This document shows, one piece after another, positions 12,338 to 25,785 of a stretch of 64,000 nt of DNA. The stretch is from Amylostereum areolatum. Lineage: Eukaryota > Basidiomycota > Agaricomycetes > Russulales > Stereaceae. The translations under genes were made by a program, and so were the position numbers. The stretch lies in contig SAXG01000004.1 in the NCBI GenBank assembly GCA_012932865.1, positions 1,550,001-1,614,000 on the forward strand. The letters run 5' to 3'. The stretch's first letter is position 1. Each line of letters starts with the position of its first letter. The notes beneath the pieces were generated by a model, which saw nothing but the letters and a program-made list of their open reading frames with translations, ran no database searches and was not told the origin of the DNA.

Positions 12338-12617
12338 GCGGTATCTTCTAGTTATCTTTATTCAAACTCCCATTTTTTCTCCCTCTGTCTGTCCGTGTTT
12401 CTCTCCATCGGACCCCTCTTTCGATGCTGTTTCGAATATGCGCCTGTCGGCTGGTTGTGTACTGTTACTGTATATTTTTGCGTTTCCCACTTATGTCTTC
12501 TTCTTACCTTTAGTGCGGTTTCCCTTCTCATACGTCTCGTCTACACAGGTTCATCTACATCGCTTTATCTGTTTTACTCTTTGCCTTGGTATCATTATTG
12601 ACGACATTTTATGACTG
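12338..12617. other. Spacer between the two hAT-type elements
   Basis: T-rich on the plus strand (many CTC/TTT runs) with one hydrophobic open frame (12227-12601) that I do not trust, since it starts inside element 1. Confidence 0.5.
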
Positions 12618-12625
12618 CTTATGAC

Positions 12626-13059
12626 CAGTGTTGTCATTGACGCTTGACGGCCGTCAATAGCGTCAACGGTCAAGTCAATCAACTGTTGTTAGAGGGGGTT
12701 TGTCAACCGGTTGACGACGTCAAGTACCACGTGACTTTCCCACCATGTCTCTCAAGTGCCGTCGTCCACGTCCAGCTCAGCATCTATACACCATCCTAAA
12801 TTAGTTTTATTTGACTCTGGTATCAACCAGATACCGCAATTTTGTGCATGCGGTCTCGATGGTGCTAGGAGCAAACAAATGTTTGCCTCATGCTCTTCGC
12901 GGTATCGCACAAATTTGGCTTATGTAAAATGTATACCTAGTATGGCAATATCCGGTTCCCACCCCTCGCCTTTGACCGCGTCAAGTCAACCGTTGATGAC
13001 GTCAGCCGTTGACTTGACGGCTTGATTGACCCGCCTGGACCCCGTCAATGACAACACTG
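12626..13059. mobile_element. Non-autonomous hAT-type element (MITE), element 2
   Basis: Perfect 16-bp terminal inverted repeats (CAGTGTTGTCATTGAC at 12626-12641 and its reverse complement at 13044-13059) are bordered by identical 8-bp sequences CTTATGAC (12618-12625 and 13060-13067). Both termini are followed by clusters of TTGAC/GTCAA motifs, typical subterminal repeats. The 434-bp element has no coding capacity. Its termini differ from element 1, so it belongs to another hAT family. Confidence 0.92.
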
Positions 13060-13067
13060 CTTATGAC

Positions 13068-13482
13068 AATTGCATGCTATAATCATTTGCACACCCGGCG
13101 GGGCAACGAAGATCTCCTCAGCGTCAATGCGGGGCATGTAGAACACGGCGGTCTCCACATACTCGGGTGGGTTGGGCCTGGTGGAGCCTTTGTTGATGGT
13201 GCAGAAGATGAGGAGGGAGGGGAAGAAACTCCCTGAGACAAGGATAGCTGTGGGCGCAGGGTAATGATCTCAACCCGCTGATGGTGTCATCATCGGTCTC
13301 TGTTTTGGAAAGGGAATGTTGGGAAAGACAATTGTCTCTTCATTTGGGTGAAATTAGGGTAGTACTGATAAAGAATGTACATCTGAAAGGAGTGTAAGGA
13401 AGGGACTAGAAAATGGTAAAGATATTAAATGTGGGTTAGAAGGACGGCACGTGTAAGGAAGTTAGGTGGAGTAAGCAGGGCA
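13068..13482. other. No gene seen
   Basis: A short plus-strand frame (13048-13236) begins inside element 2 and has no recognisable content. The stretch is probably the 3' flank of the minus-strand dioxygenase gene. Confidence 0.5.
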
Positions 13483-16400
13483 TTAGGAGAACTGTGATGT
13501 GGGGAAACCGTTGGGATTAGCAGGGGTCCATTCCTTCATGGCCCTATCAGTTTGTAGAACTAAAGAGCATCTAAAACCTTGGTAATCCAAGTTGAAGTGA
13601 GTCGTGTAGGTGGAATCAAAGGCAAAAATGTCCCCTGACTCAAGATCAACAGAGATACCTTGCTCATACAGGCATATTTCTCCACCATCATATTCGCCGA
13701 GTGGGAGGACAAGACAGTAGGACAAATCTTGGTCATCTCTGTGGGCGAAAGTGGATACATTGATGTTGAGAACTAGCCCCAGGAAAGGGAACACGGGGGA
13801 TGTGTTGAGCCCAGGCAGGTTCGCACTCATGGATAACACCTTGAATTCCACAGAAAGGTAGTGTTCTAGCTGTGTGAAGGGATCAGAAGAGACATAAAAT
13901 ACTGCACAAATTATCTTACCATGTTGCGAATCCATGAGAAAAGACTTGCCAAAACAATGCAGAGTTTGTTGTAAACTGGGCGATATGCAGCTACTTCTTT
14001 GGACGTGTAAGGAGTGAACTGGGCGTAATTGGTTTTGCAAGTGCCGACCACCTCAATCTCCGATGGATGGATATCAGGAGCAGTGGATCCCTATAACAAC
14101 TGATCAATGACCATTGTAAAACAGCAGATTAAACTGTGATTTACCTTGGTTGTATATCAATTGTACCAGACCCAATGATAAACCACATAATCACGATCCT
14201 CGCCCTCCAGTATGGTGTCGCAAAAGATTAGAGGGGTGGTATGAGGAATGACTGAGGTCACCAAGTCCGTAAGTGGAAATCTGATGTCGTTGGGCAAAAG
14301 AGTACAGATGAATGCCATAAGGTGACCGTCGACCTCCTGGAAGCGTATAACAGGCCTAACATTGGTTAAATTCACGTAGGATAAATCAAGAAACTTGTTA
14401 CTTACCCTACTAGTGCAGAAGAGAAGCGTATGTAGATGTCAAAATCTCTTCTGACACCTTCAGCATACAACTGGCTTAACTGAATCCAATACACCTTAGC
14501 ACATCCAGTGATAACTCAGAGATGATAACAAACCTTGTTGAGCATCTCCAACAAACAACTCTCATACTCGCAACATAAGACCTTCTCTCTCTCTGTCAGA
14601 GTGAACTCCTTGCTAGTCTTCTTGTTGACAGGACATTTCAGGTTTTTGTGGCGGTCATACGCAGTCTCTACAATCTGCAGCTCTGGCCAAAAAATGGTGA
14701 TGGCCTCTACAAATTAAATTGTCAGGACTGAAATCAGGGTACTGAAACATAGGGGCTACCAGATATATAAACAGACACTTGACAAGACCCCACATTAACA
14801 GGCTCGGCAGGGAGAGCTACACCAGCGATCTTGAAGACCTTCCAAATTCCCCAGTTTCGGTCTCTCAGCTTGAAAGTCCTATGGTCACATTAGAAAGAGA
14901 GAAACAGAACAAAAACCTCTGAAACTTACTGATATCGCAAGTGTTGGTAGAGAGTGTCAGACTGTCTAAGGCTAGAACAGTCAAAGACAACTTTGGAGTC
15001 CGTATTCTCCAGGGAGAAGTTAACCTCCCATTTAAGAGAGAGTATATCTCTCAGTTTCTCCAGTTTCTGCACCAACGTTGAGACCAATCGCCCGGCAACA
15101 GTTTCTAGACAAGTGACGTTAAGTTGAGCAAAATGAACGACATAGACAAAATATCCTTACCAGGGCCTGGAGGATCCTGCAAGGTGTTCGTCATGATTTC
15201 AACGACGTTGCCATCCTTCCTCAATCTAAACCTCTTCCCCAAACCAGCAATGATGACAAGTATGTATACAGAAGCTGACAGACGGGCGCATATGAAATCA
15301 GAAAACGACGGATAATAAATGGTACCAGTACATACCTCCTGCAGACAGCATGCACCAGCGGCCACCCCAGTTGTACATCCTCCCCAACTTCTTGATTTCG
15401 CCTTGCGTTTTCAAGCCTAGAAGTCGAGCAGCTTCCCTCTTGTTCACGTCGTGGCCCTTAGTATAGCCTTTGGAAACAGGCCCTGGGGTGCTAGACAATA
15501 CTTAGCATGTCGATCGGAAAGGTAAAACCACTCATACCTTTGCATGGCAACGAATAGTTCCATCTCGTAGAGCATCTGCAGGAAAGCATTTCGCAAGCTA
15601 GTGGACTCCTGAACAGAGCATCTGGCGTACGCCCTCTCGAGGAGGGTGCCACGCTCCTGGTTCGCAAGCTGCTGAGACGGTGGACCTCGAAGATCCCAAG
15701 CGTATTCTTCCAGCTGCTCGTCCCCGACGGAGGCGAGCAGAGCCAACTGCTCCTCCGTGTCCTTGTTGCAGTGTCGTGCAGGTTCGTCGTCGCGTCGTCT
15801 CCAAACTCTGGCTGACTGGGTGACGACAACATCATCCGGATCGACACCTCCTCTCTTGCACTTCTTCTTCTTCTTTGGCCTCTCCGCAGCGACGGCTGCA
15901 CTACCCCCTTCATCACCGTCCTCGTTGCGGTCGTCGTTGTCGTCACGAACCTCATCGCGCTCGTCATTGCGGCCTTCACCACGTTCGTTGTTGTGGACCT
16001 CGCCGCGGTCGTGCTCGCCACGGTCACCACTTCCGTGATCGCTGCCGCCGTGATTGCTATCATTGTCGAGGTTCATATTGACATGCTGAGGTTGGAGATC
16101 AGGAAGAGGGGGGACGACGGGTTCATGGGCGACTGAAGTCTGCTCTGACAACGAAGATGCAGTCTGGGGGAGGGATGTGGAGGTGGGCAGAGAATTTTGT
16201 GAACGTATGACTGGCGTCGGATAGGGTGCTCCTGAACGCTGAGGAAGAAAGGACATGGGAGGTTTCGCCTGGACGACGATGTCGGCGGCAGGGAGAAGTC
16301 CTGTCCCGCAATTTAGAAATCCACAGCAAGGAAATGAAATGGTTATGGAAACTCACCTCCAAAAGTTGAAGTGGATTCTAAGACTGGAAATATTTGATTG

Positions 16401-16714
16401 AGAGGCTGTAACGAGGTGCTAGTTCCCCGGGGCAAAGCGTGCGAGGGCCTTTCGCAATGCTGAGGGGTTCTCCCCATTAATGTCCTGATCCTTCTACCTA
16501 TAGGCGTGAGATTTTCTTCCGAACCCTGAGAGCCTGAGTGGGACCGTGGACGGCGAGAGGAAGGAGTCCTTGGGTTTGCCAGCAGGGGATGAACGGTACT
16601 TCGCCCGTACGCCAGGGTCAGCAGCTCTGTGACGAGGTCTTCAGGAAGGACACGACCCGACCCGGGGCGCAATTCTGATACGATGGCCCACGCTCTCTCG
16701 GCATCCAGGAGCAT
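13483..16714 (-). CDS. TET/JBP-like 2-oxoglutarate/Fe(II) dioxygenase
   Basis: This family oxidises modified bases, e.g. 5-methylcytosine, in DNA. The last exon (14040-13483) carries the core: the iron motif H-x-D in FAHRDDQDLSYCLVLPLGEY, a strand with GGEICLYEQG, then SGDIFAFDS, the second iron His in YTTHFNLDYQG and the 2-oxoglutarate Arg in FRCSLVLQTD. Upstream exons join well: KREAARLLGLKTQGEIKKLG and NWGGRWCMLSAGG (15350-15470), KRFRLRKDGNVVEIMTNTL (about 15180-15240), and an acidic/basic low-complexity N-terminal region (15540-16250) with a Lys-rich KKKKKCKRGG stretch. The first exon starts at MLLDAERAWAIV (16714). No frameshift is evident. Agaricomycetes have many such genes, often linked to KDZ transposons. 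An LTR element sits 83 bp upstream of the start. Exon borders are approximate. Confidence 0.75.
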
Positions 16715-16792
16715 GACAAGAAGGGTGGTAAGAGAGGGGAGCAGAGGAGCCCGACGTCGGTCGGGAGGTTTGGGACCTCGTCGCGGCGGTGC

Positions 16793-16797
16793 AGAAC
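16793..16797. other. 5-bp target site duplication, left
   Basis: AGAAC directly before the left LTR, repeated at 19739-19743 directly after the right LTR. Confidence 0.9.
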
Positions 16798-17279
16798 TGT
16801 CATGAACGCCTCCAAATTATATACATCGGACCTTACTTTACTATAGTTTACCATCGGACCTCGCATCGGACTTCGCCTCGCTTCGCATCACGTCCGGCCC
16901 TTCGGGCATACCGGTCTTCTCGGCTACCTCGGTCATGATCTAGACCTTGGAGTCATACTTACCTCGCCTCGTGCTGTGACCCACTTCGTACTCCATGGTA
17001 CCCACTTCGTAGTCCGTTCTGACCCACTCCTACTCCGGCTTTGTTTGTCTTCGTTTGGGTCCTTATCCTCATGTATATAAGGGCTCACCAATCTATGAGG
17101 AGGGGTCATCTCGACCTTTTCTATTCTCCGGCTACCTGGGGGATCTTCCCTAAGTACTGCAGGGGTAGATCTATACCTTCATTTTACCTAGTTCGTACCT
17201 CGCCCTATCCTCGTCTCTCCTTGCCTTGTACCTCGTCGCGACGTCCTGAACCTGCATCGCAGGTAGACCGTTGCTGACA
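16798..17279 (+). repeat. Left LTR
   Basis: 482 bp, TGTCATGAAC at the start and GCTGACA at the end. It contains a TATATAA sequence near 17073 that may be the LTR promoter. Near-identical to 19257-19738. Confidence 0.95.
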
Positions 17280-19256
17280 TAAGGTCGAGATCCTCCTCAT
17301 CGTTCACCGCGTCGCTTCGTCGTACTTTACGTTTGCATTGCCATATCCCTTTGGGGAGCGCCAACCGACGTACTGGTCACCCTCGGATCTAAGTCAAACT
17401 CTCGCACTGTACATCGAGTTGGCACGGGCCCTATGCCCTAATGCCTTAATCGGAACTGTTGCAGCACTGTGGCCTTATGCCTGCGCTGTAGGGGTCTATA
17501 ACAGGTTAGCTGGTAATTCCCAGCGCCTGGGCCTTGATGCCTTTCCCTTCAGGGATTGGTCAACTGCCGAACGCTTCGCCTCGGACTACTGTACTTCGCT
17601 TCGCATCGTCACGTCCAAGATGACGTAAAACTACCCCGCGTCCACGCCAAGGACGATAAACTTATGGTAGTCGCCGTATCACCGACGCACCGCTGGAATG
17701 GAGATCACTGCCCTTCGGGGTTAGGCCATCACCGGATCCTCTCATAGGAGCGCTGACCGACGAAATGGTCACCTGAATTGCAATCATCGGGTCGGAGAAC
17801 CACCTCCGTTATCAAAGGGCATCTGCGTTCGCTTCGCATAGAAAAGCACGGGTCCGCAATGACACGAGGCTCCTGTCGGAGTTAACCTCATTAAACTATG
17901 ACGTTCAGGTCCTGGAACGACCACCACCGGGCTAGACCACGTATAACGGGTCTGGAATGTTTTAAACTTACCCTGCGTTTCGCTTCACATTGAAAAGAAA
18001 GGTCCGCGATGACCATAAACTAAGGGTCCGCAATGACCGAAAACTACCATTGCCTAGTTTTGTGTCGGCGAAAGATGCGCCACGCCATCGTACGGCTTAA
18101 TGAAAGCTCTGGTCCCCGTCCCCTTGGTTCCCCTTCACCTCCCCATACTAGAAGGCATGGTCCGCAATGACACATTAAACTACGGCAGACATATAGGGAA
18201 AGTTCCGGATAATATCTGGACATCTTGGAAAGTTTGTGCGTCTGGAATGACGCTTGAAGACAAGGAAATAGGTCGTTAGGATAAACACGTGACGAGCATC
18301 CCGTCCCCCCCGGTCTTTAGGGGTATCCTTCCACGTGACTTCGCTATCCCCTTCGTTAAACTAGCACCGCATCGGATTCCTATGGGAAGCGCTTGCCGAC
18401 GTACTGGCTACCCGTCGGGTCCGTAATGACCCTGAGCAGGCTGGCTCTAGAAATAAACTAAAGATTACACTCAAGCATCGCCTCGGTATCCTCGGGGTCT
18501 TAGGCCTAATGTGGAAGCGACCCACAAGTCAAAAAGTATTGGCCAAGACATTTACACCATTGCACCGCCTTCGTAGTCGTTTTATTGGTTCCGCTTCGCC
18601 TCCCTCGTTAGAAGTCATCGTTCATCGCTCGGGCCGAAAGGCCACATTGTTCATCCGTCCGCGCTGAAGACATTAAACTCAGGCCGCCCCGCGTTCGCTT
18701 CGCTTTGAAAAGCACATTGATCATCGTTCAAGCGCTGGCCGACGTATTGGCCACTCCGCATCCTTGAGACGAGGAGCGCTAGCCGACGGATTGGCTATTC
18801 TTCGCATCGTTTTCGGCCTTAATTTGGCCATTCTTCGCATCGGTTTCACCTTCGAGCAATTTTTTTTCGGACGGCCGCTTACACGCTCTGTACGCTCACT
18901 TCGTTCGCTTCTGTCGCGCGACTTTGCTACCGAAACTACCTAGTTTCGCAAAGTCGTTTTTGGTCGAAGGTACTAGAGGTAGTAAGTGGAGCGAGCTCTT
19001 GAAGAGAGCTCGCACGGTATTCGGGATACCTTCGGGTAAAGGGTCGCAGGGCGATCGTAGGCTAGCGAGCCCCGATGAAGTGCTGAAGAGAGCCTCGCCC
19101 AAAGCGAGAGCGCAGCCGAGCGTCGAGGCGACGCGATACCAGCGCCAGACCCTTTAGGTAAAAATGTCCCATTTTTTTTCAGTTTTTGGAACCGGCCTTA
19201 ATTCGTTCATGTTTTTTGGCTGGTCATTGAGGACAATGAATGTGAAAAGGGGGTAA
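17280..19256. other. Internal region of the LTR element, no coding capacity
   Basis: No retroviral-type protein motif in any frame. It contains repeated CGCTTCGC/CGCATCG motifs and a stem-loop around 18915-18960 (CGACTTTGC ... GCAAAGTCG with an inner TAGTTTCG). The polypurine tract closes the region. Confidence 0.8.
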
Positions 19257-19738
19257 TGTCATGAACGCCTCCAAATTATATACATCGGACCTTACTTTAC
19301 TATAGTTTACCATCGGACCTCGCATCGGACTTCGCCTCGCTTCGCATCACGTCCGGCCCTTCGGGCATACCGGTCTTCTCGGCTACCTCGGTCATGATCT
19401 AGACCTTGGAGTCATACTTACCTCGCCTCGTGCTGTGACCCACTTCGTACTCCGTGGTACCCACTTCGTAGTCCGTTCTGACCCACTCCTACTCCGGCTT
19501 TGTTTGTCTTCGTTTGGGTCCTTATCCTCATGTATATAAGGGCTCACCAATCTATGAGGAGGGGTCATCTCGACCTTTTCTATTCTCCGGCTACCTGGGG
19601 GATCTTCCCTAAGTACTGCAGGGGTAGATCTATACCTTCATTTTACCTAGTTCGTACCTCGCCCTATCCTCGTCTCTCCTCGCCTTGTACCTCGTCGCGA
19701 CGTCCTGAACCTGCATCGCAGGTAGACCATTGCTGACA
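19257..19738 (+). repeat. Right LTR
   Basis: 482 bp, same length as the left LTR with about three substitutions. The target copy AGAAC follows at 19739-19743. Confidence 0.95.
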
Positions 19739-19758
19739 AGAACCAATCCGAAGCCTGA

Positions 19759-19781
19759 GTTTGGGACACCGTGTCCCAAAC
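19759..19781. repeat. 23-bp palindrome, copy 3 of 3
   Basis: Perfect arms GTTTGGGACA and TGTCCCAAAC around CCG, 16 bp beyond the right target copy of the LTR element. Compare 2465-2487 and 8999-9021. Confidence 0.85.
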
Positions 19782-20034
19782 TTTCGACTCTCTCCGCACG
19801 CCGATCCCTTCGCCCCTCCCTCTTCCCTAATGTTCCTCTTACCGACGCCAATCGATTCAACAACAATAACGACTCGGGCCTCAAACCCTTAGCCCGTTCC
19901 GTTCGGACGGTTTCTTGTTGAGAGACCCCGGCATGTCGCCGTCCAGACATCCCGTAGTTTTTATCAGGTGCGCACCCCATCTCTGCGGTCCTCAGCGGCT
20001 TAATCCATCAACACTCTTATTCAGTTGCGCGTAG

Positions 20035-20329
20035 ATGCCGTTACCGACTCAGAGTCAGAACCCGAGACCCATGCCCGTTCAGCACCACACCCCTCCAGGC
20101 TTCCTTCCCGGCGAGCTTTACGAGCACGACCCTCCTCAGGAGCATCCCATCCAGGACACTTTCCCCGACCATCACCACATCGTCCCCTCCAACGACTGGC
20201 AGCAACACCACTCCCGTCCTTCTTCCGCCGTTACGCAGGATTTCGACGCCGTGCGCAGGGCCACCTACCCTTTTGTCAAGCAGGATCGCGACGAACTCTC
20301 CCACTATTCCCTACCCTCTTTTGGACACC

Positions 20330-20364
<35 letters not shown>

Positions 20365-21377
20365 ATCCCACGTTCCTTTCCTTCTCGTACGGCGAGCCCC
20401 TCTCCCTCCTTGATCACTCTCCTCAGGTCATCTCCCTCGGCCCCAACCACAGCTATCCCTCCTCCTATGATCTGTCTTCCTCCCCCGCTCACTCGTACCA
20501 TGAACTCGACCGCCACGTCAAGCTTGACGAGTCTGCGTCTGTAATAGTCCCCTCACAAATCATCTACCGTTCACCGCCCCTTGATCACATGCACCCAATG
20601 TCTTATCTCCCCTGGCCTCCCTGTTCAGCACACAGACGACACCGCTTCCAAGGAGACTCAATACCTTCGTCGAAGGTGCTTCAACTGCTCTCAGACCGAG
20701 CCCCCTAGCTGGCGTCGATCAACGCTCAACCCTGGCAAGATCGTTTGCAACAAGCGCGGTCTCTACGAACGCACACATTTACGCCCGCGTCCGCTTCGTT
20801 TCGACGAGCTCGGGACAGGGAAAAAACCCGGAAACAGCCGAAGGGTTCTCCCAAGACGAACTCCTTGGTTAAGCGGGAGGTGGAGGCGGAGCCTATGGCT
20901 CGTCGCGCGTCTGTGTCGTCGACGTCGTCTTCTGTGCACTCGAGCAGTGACTGGGACGATTCTGGTCAGTTTCCCTTTCTTGCGTGGCGTTGCCTGTTGC
21001 GTGGCGCTAACTTCGCCATCAGTTTACGTCGCTTCATCAGGATCTGCACCTGCTTCGTCCTACAACTCGCCGTCACCTGCGAGTTTCTCGCTGCCTCTTG
21101 AGCGCTCCTCGCACTCTCCGACCCTCCTGCCTCGTGATGGTGGGACCAAGGACAAGGAGCCCGAGATGCTCGCTGGTCCTGCTAGGGGTCCGTCTGTGTT
21201 CCCCATGCAAGTCGGACCCATCGCGCCCGAACCGAAGAAAACGGAGCGAAAGAAACGCCAACCCAACAAGAGGGCGAAGGACGACAGGAGCCAGACGGAG
21301 ACACCGAAACCTACGGTGCCGACGCCTCCCCAACCAGCCGCCGCCGTTCAAGGTCGCCCCGCCGAAGCCAAATGACT
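20035..21377 (+). pseudogene. Decayed GATA-type zinc-finger transcription factor
   Basis: GATA factors bind DNA through a C-x2-C...C-x2-C finger. Here CFNCSQTEPPSWRRSTLNPG (from 20677) is followed by VCNKRGLYERTHLRPRPLRF: the fourth Cys is Arg (CGC at 20755-20757), which would abolish zinc binding. The coding sense also switches frame at least three times: the N-terminal part MPLPTQSQNPRPMPVQ to an Asp run encoded by (GAC)n at 20330-20360; then GEPLSLLDHSPQVISL in another frame; the finger in the first frame; then KQPKGSPKTNSLVKREVE after a shift in an A-run near 20822. One intron (about 20965-21022) keeps good borders. The Ser/Pro/Lys-rich tail ends at 21377, with related sequence in a shifted frame to about 21700 (RVVDEDYDKGVADALM). 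Confidence 0.8.
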
Positions 21378-21708
21378 CTCCCGAGCCTGCCTCCAACAGG
21401 TCTGCTGGCTCGTCGGGGCGCTCGGTGCAGCCGTCGCCCACGACGACGGCGCCGATAGGGCCTGGCCGTGTTGTGGACGAGGACTACGACAAGGGTGTTG
21501 CCGACGCGTTGATGGACCTCGCCGTGTACCGCGCTCCAGAGCCTCTCGTGCCCGTGTACTCGAACAACAACACAAGCGGTCCTGCGATGCCTCCTGCCCC
21601 TCGTCAGACTTTGCCTACGCCCTCCCTTCGCTCGCACAGGGGCTCCATCTCTTCGACGTGGTCGAACCACTCATTGTCAATCCCTGGGCCGCATAAGTGC
21701 ACATCTTG

Positions 21709-23425
<1,717 letters not shown>

Positions 23426-23552
23426 CTTTGTCCACTTTTGCTGCTTGCACGTCTTTACTTTCGTATTACAGCTGGAATCATTGTACCTATACTATATTCT
23501 AGTGTTCTTACTACGTATTATTTTATCAAAATGGTGGGGGTACAAATGAAAA

Positions 23553-25383
23553 CTAATAAAATGAGGAGCAGTACTGTAACGCCAGTGTCCAAAGCTCTGC
23601 TCTAGAAACCATGTCTTGTGAAGAAGTCTGAGAAAGTGTCTGCAGGTAGGTATCAAGGAGCACTATCTGATCTGGGGAGAGAGGGGATCTAATATCTGGT
23701 ACTTCAATGTGGGACATCCGCTCCAGAACCTGAGTCTGGAAGGGATTTTCCCCATCGTCGTCGCCCTCGGCCCGAGCTGCCTCCTGATGGTGACGGTTGA
23801 TGCGAGGGATATCCAAGGCTTCGAAGTCAATGCCGTACACTGCTTGTTCCTCTTCGCTGAGGACCTGGGGATCCTCAGGAGAGAACACAGCCCGGATCCC
23901 ATGTTGAGCAGTACCATGAGCATACATAACGGTGGGTGATTGGTGATGCTGTCCACGTCGGGAAAGAGTGTGGTTGTTCCACGTCGCCATCCAGGCCTCT
24001 GCATCAGCGTTGATCTCAGCAAGGAAAAGGTGGTGGAGGAGCCATATGTGAGCGTCCTGATCCGTGTTGAGACCGCGGTGGAGCTCAAGCAAGCGGAAGA
24101 ATTCCTTCCACTTTGAGCCAAATCCAGAGGTGACGTCCACCCAGAGATGCTCAATGTGTATGTTGTGCACAGAGCTGTTGTAGAAAGAAATGAGAGAGAG
24201 AGGAACTGAAAGAAAACAGAGACGTACCGGCCCCAAATGTAGGACCCTCTCCCAACGCCGCGCACATCCTCCTGACGGGAGGCAACAAAAAAGTTCTCGG
24301 TTCCGTGATCTCCTCGCATCCGGCTAGGATAGCCAAAGACAGCTGCAATAGCCTCAAAAATATCGAGGACAGTGCTTGCGCGGTTGTTATCACTTGCTCT
24401 GATTCCAAGGACAAACCTTGAGTAACCATCTATGAAAGCGTGGATCACAATTTTCCACCGGATAAGCCCTGTACCTCAAAGCATCAGTCTATTTCCAGCT
24501 TACTTGTGGAGGAACTCACCATGCTGGCCATCATGATGCCACAAGGAATTTGGTCCAGGGACAGAATACTCGCGATGGACCAACCTGTGAGGAGCATATG
24601 ACCGTGTAGGAGGACCAACCACCCTGCGATACGACTCCACCACACGTTGACGAGGGACTCTTTCACCAAGTTGGATGAGATACCCGTCAATCATCCGCCG
24701 TCCAAATGTTGGGAATTGGTGGTAAATAGACAGCATGAGCTGGTCTAGCCCGGCGTCAGAGAGGGTGGACAGATCGCTGGGTGTACCTGGGTAGTACGTG
24801 CGCCATGTAGCACCTTGTTCGTCGATGTTATCCTCGTAGACAGGAGGACCAGGTTGGGCAATACCGTACTCCACTTGCCGACGGCGTATAGTGCGTGGGT
24901 CACAGTTGTAGAGACAAGCGATTTCAGCCACTTGTGCACGGCCAGAGGACAGGCGGGCGAGGTCGTCGGGATCGATATAAACCCGTGGTCTTCCAGGGCC
25001 ATCGGGAGTTCTTACGCCCATCTCTTGCGGCAGGACATCTGGCTGGTCTGAGGAAGCAGTCACGGCCTCTTCAAGGGCACCAACCATTGCTATGATGCTA
25101 GACTCCATAATAACGACCTCGTTTGGAGGGATGTTTGCTGCATGCTGCACAGAAAGACATTGTAAGATCTTGGATATGTACGCCAGTTGAAGCCCGGAGT
25201 CAAGGCAATGCTTACTTGTCTGATGTCGTTGAGTAGCTCCACACATTCTGTACGTTGGCGGCCAAGACGTGCTGCGTCTCCTAGTTGAGTGCGGAGCGCT
25301 TGGTTTACCCTATAGCCTAGGGCATCATAGGCTTCGTACAGGCGTTTGACAGCCACGGGCTGTAGCTGTTGATTGGTGGCCAT
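23553..25383 (-). CDS. Integrase-core (rve/DDE) protein, transposon-derived
   Basis: The gene is open through all exons. Start MATNQQLQPVAVKRLY; intron about 25224-25137; exon 2 has a helix-turn-helix-like part (AEIACLYNCDPRTIRRRQ), PTFGRRMIDGYLIQLGERV and NSLWHHDGQHG (first catalytic Asp); after an intron near 24519-24480, HAFIDGYSRFVLGIRASDNN and MRGDHGTENFFV (second Asp); after another near 24230-24182, VHNIHIEHLWVDVTSGFG (catalytic Glu). The acidic C-terminal part ends CSSFY. This matches the integrase-core family common in Agaricomycetes and some animals, with D-D-E intact, so catalytic activity is possible. I see no terminal repeats, so whether it is a mobile element or a domesticated gene is open. 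Confidence 0.8.
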
Positions 25384-25785
25384 GTAGTTTTTTGAAGACT
25401 AGGCGCAGAGAAAGGCCCACATACACAAGCGCCGGCTTGTTGAGATTGAAACGGGAATGAAACGAGACAATGCCAAAGCAAGACCAAAGTGGGATCAAGG
25501 GTATTTACACTAGAAATTATCCTAAACTGTCAAGAAGTGAGGCCTGAAATTGACTTATTTACCACAAAACTGGGACGAGAACGGCAACTATTATGTCCGG
25601 CCCTGTCCTTCATAATCTCTTCCCTTCGTCGCCCTCAGTCCTCTCCTACACTTCACGTCCTTTCGTCGCACTGGTGACCTCTCTTTCTAGCCCCTGTTCC
25701 AAGAGATGAAGCAAAGCTATTAGGGCATTCAAACCTCCAGTTCACTCATGGGTATGTACCCATTTACCGTCTGCTTGACGACTCA

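Larger units (their letters stand above)
16798..19738. mobile_element. Non-autonomous LTR retrotransposon (LARD/TRIM-like)
   Basis: Two 482-bp LTRs (16798-17279 and 19257-19738) begin TG and end CA and are bordered by the duplicated target AGAAC. By eye they differ at only three positions (for example near 16994, 17221 and 17270), indicating recent insertion. A purine-rich tract (GAAAAGGGGGTAA) ends at 19256, right before the right LTR, as expected for a polypurine primer, which sets plus-strand polarity. The 1977-bp interior has no gag, protease, reverse transcriptase or integrase reading frame; the longest frames are below 100 codons. It must be mobilised in trans. The primer binding site after the left LTR (TAAGGTCGAGATCC) does not match a tRNA end that I recognise. 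Confidence 0.95.

Noticed and set aside
17338..19157. Short frames in the LTR element interior as gag or pol
   Set aside because: No zinc knuckle, protease, reverse transcriptase or integrase motif, and all frames are below 100 codons.
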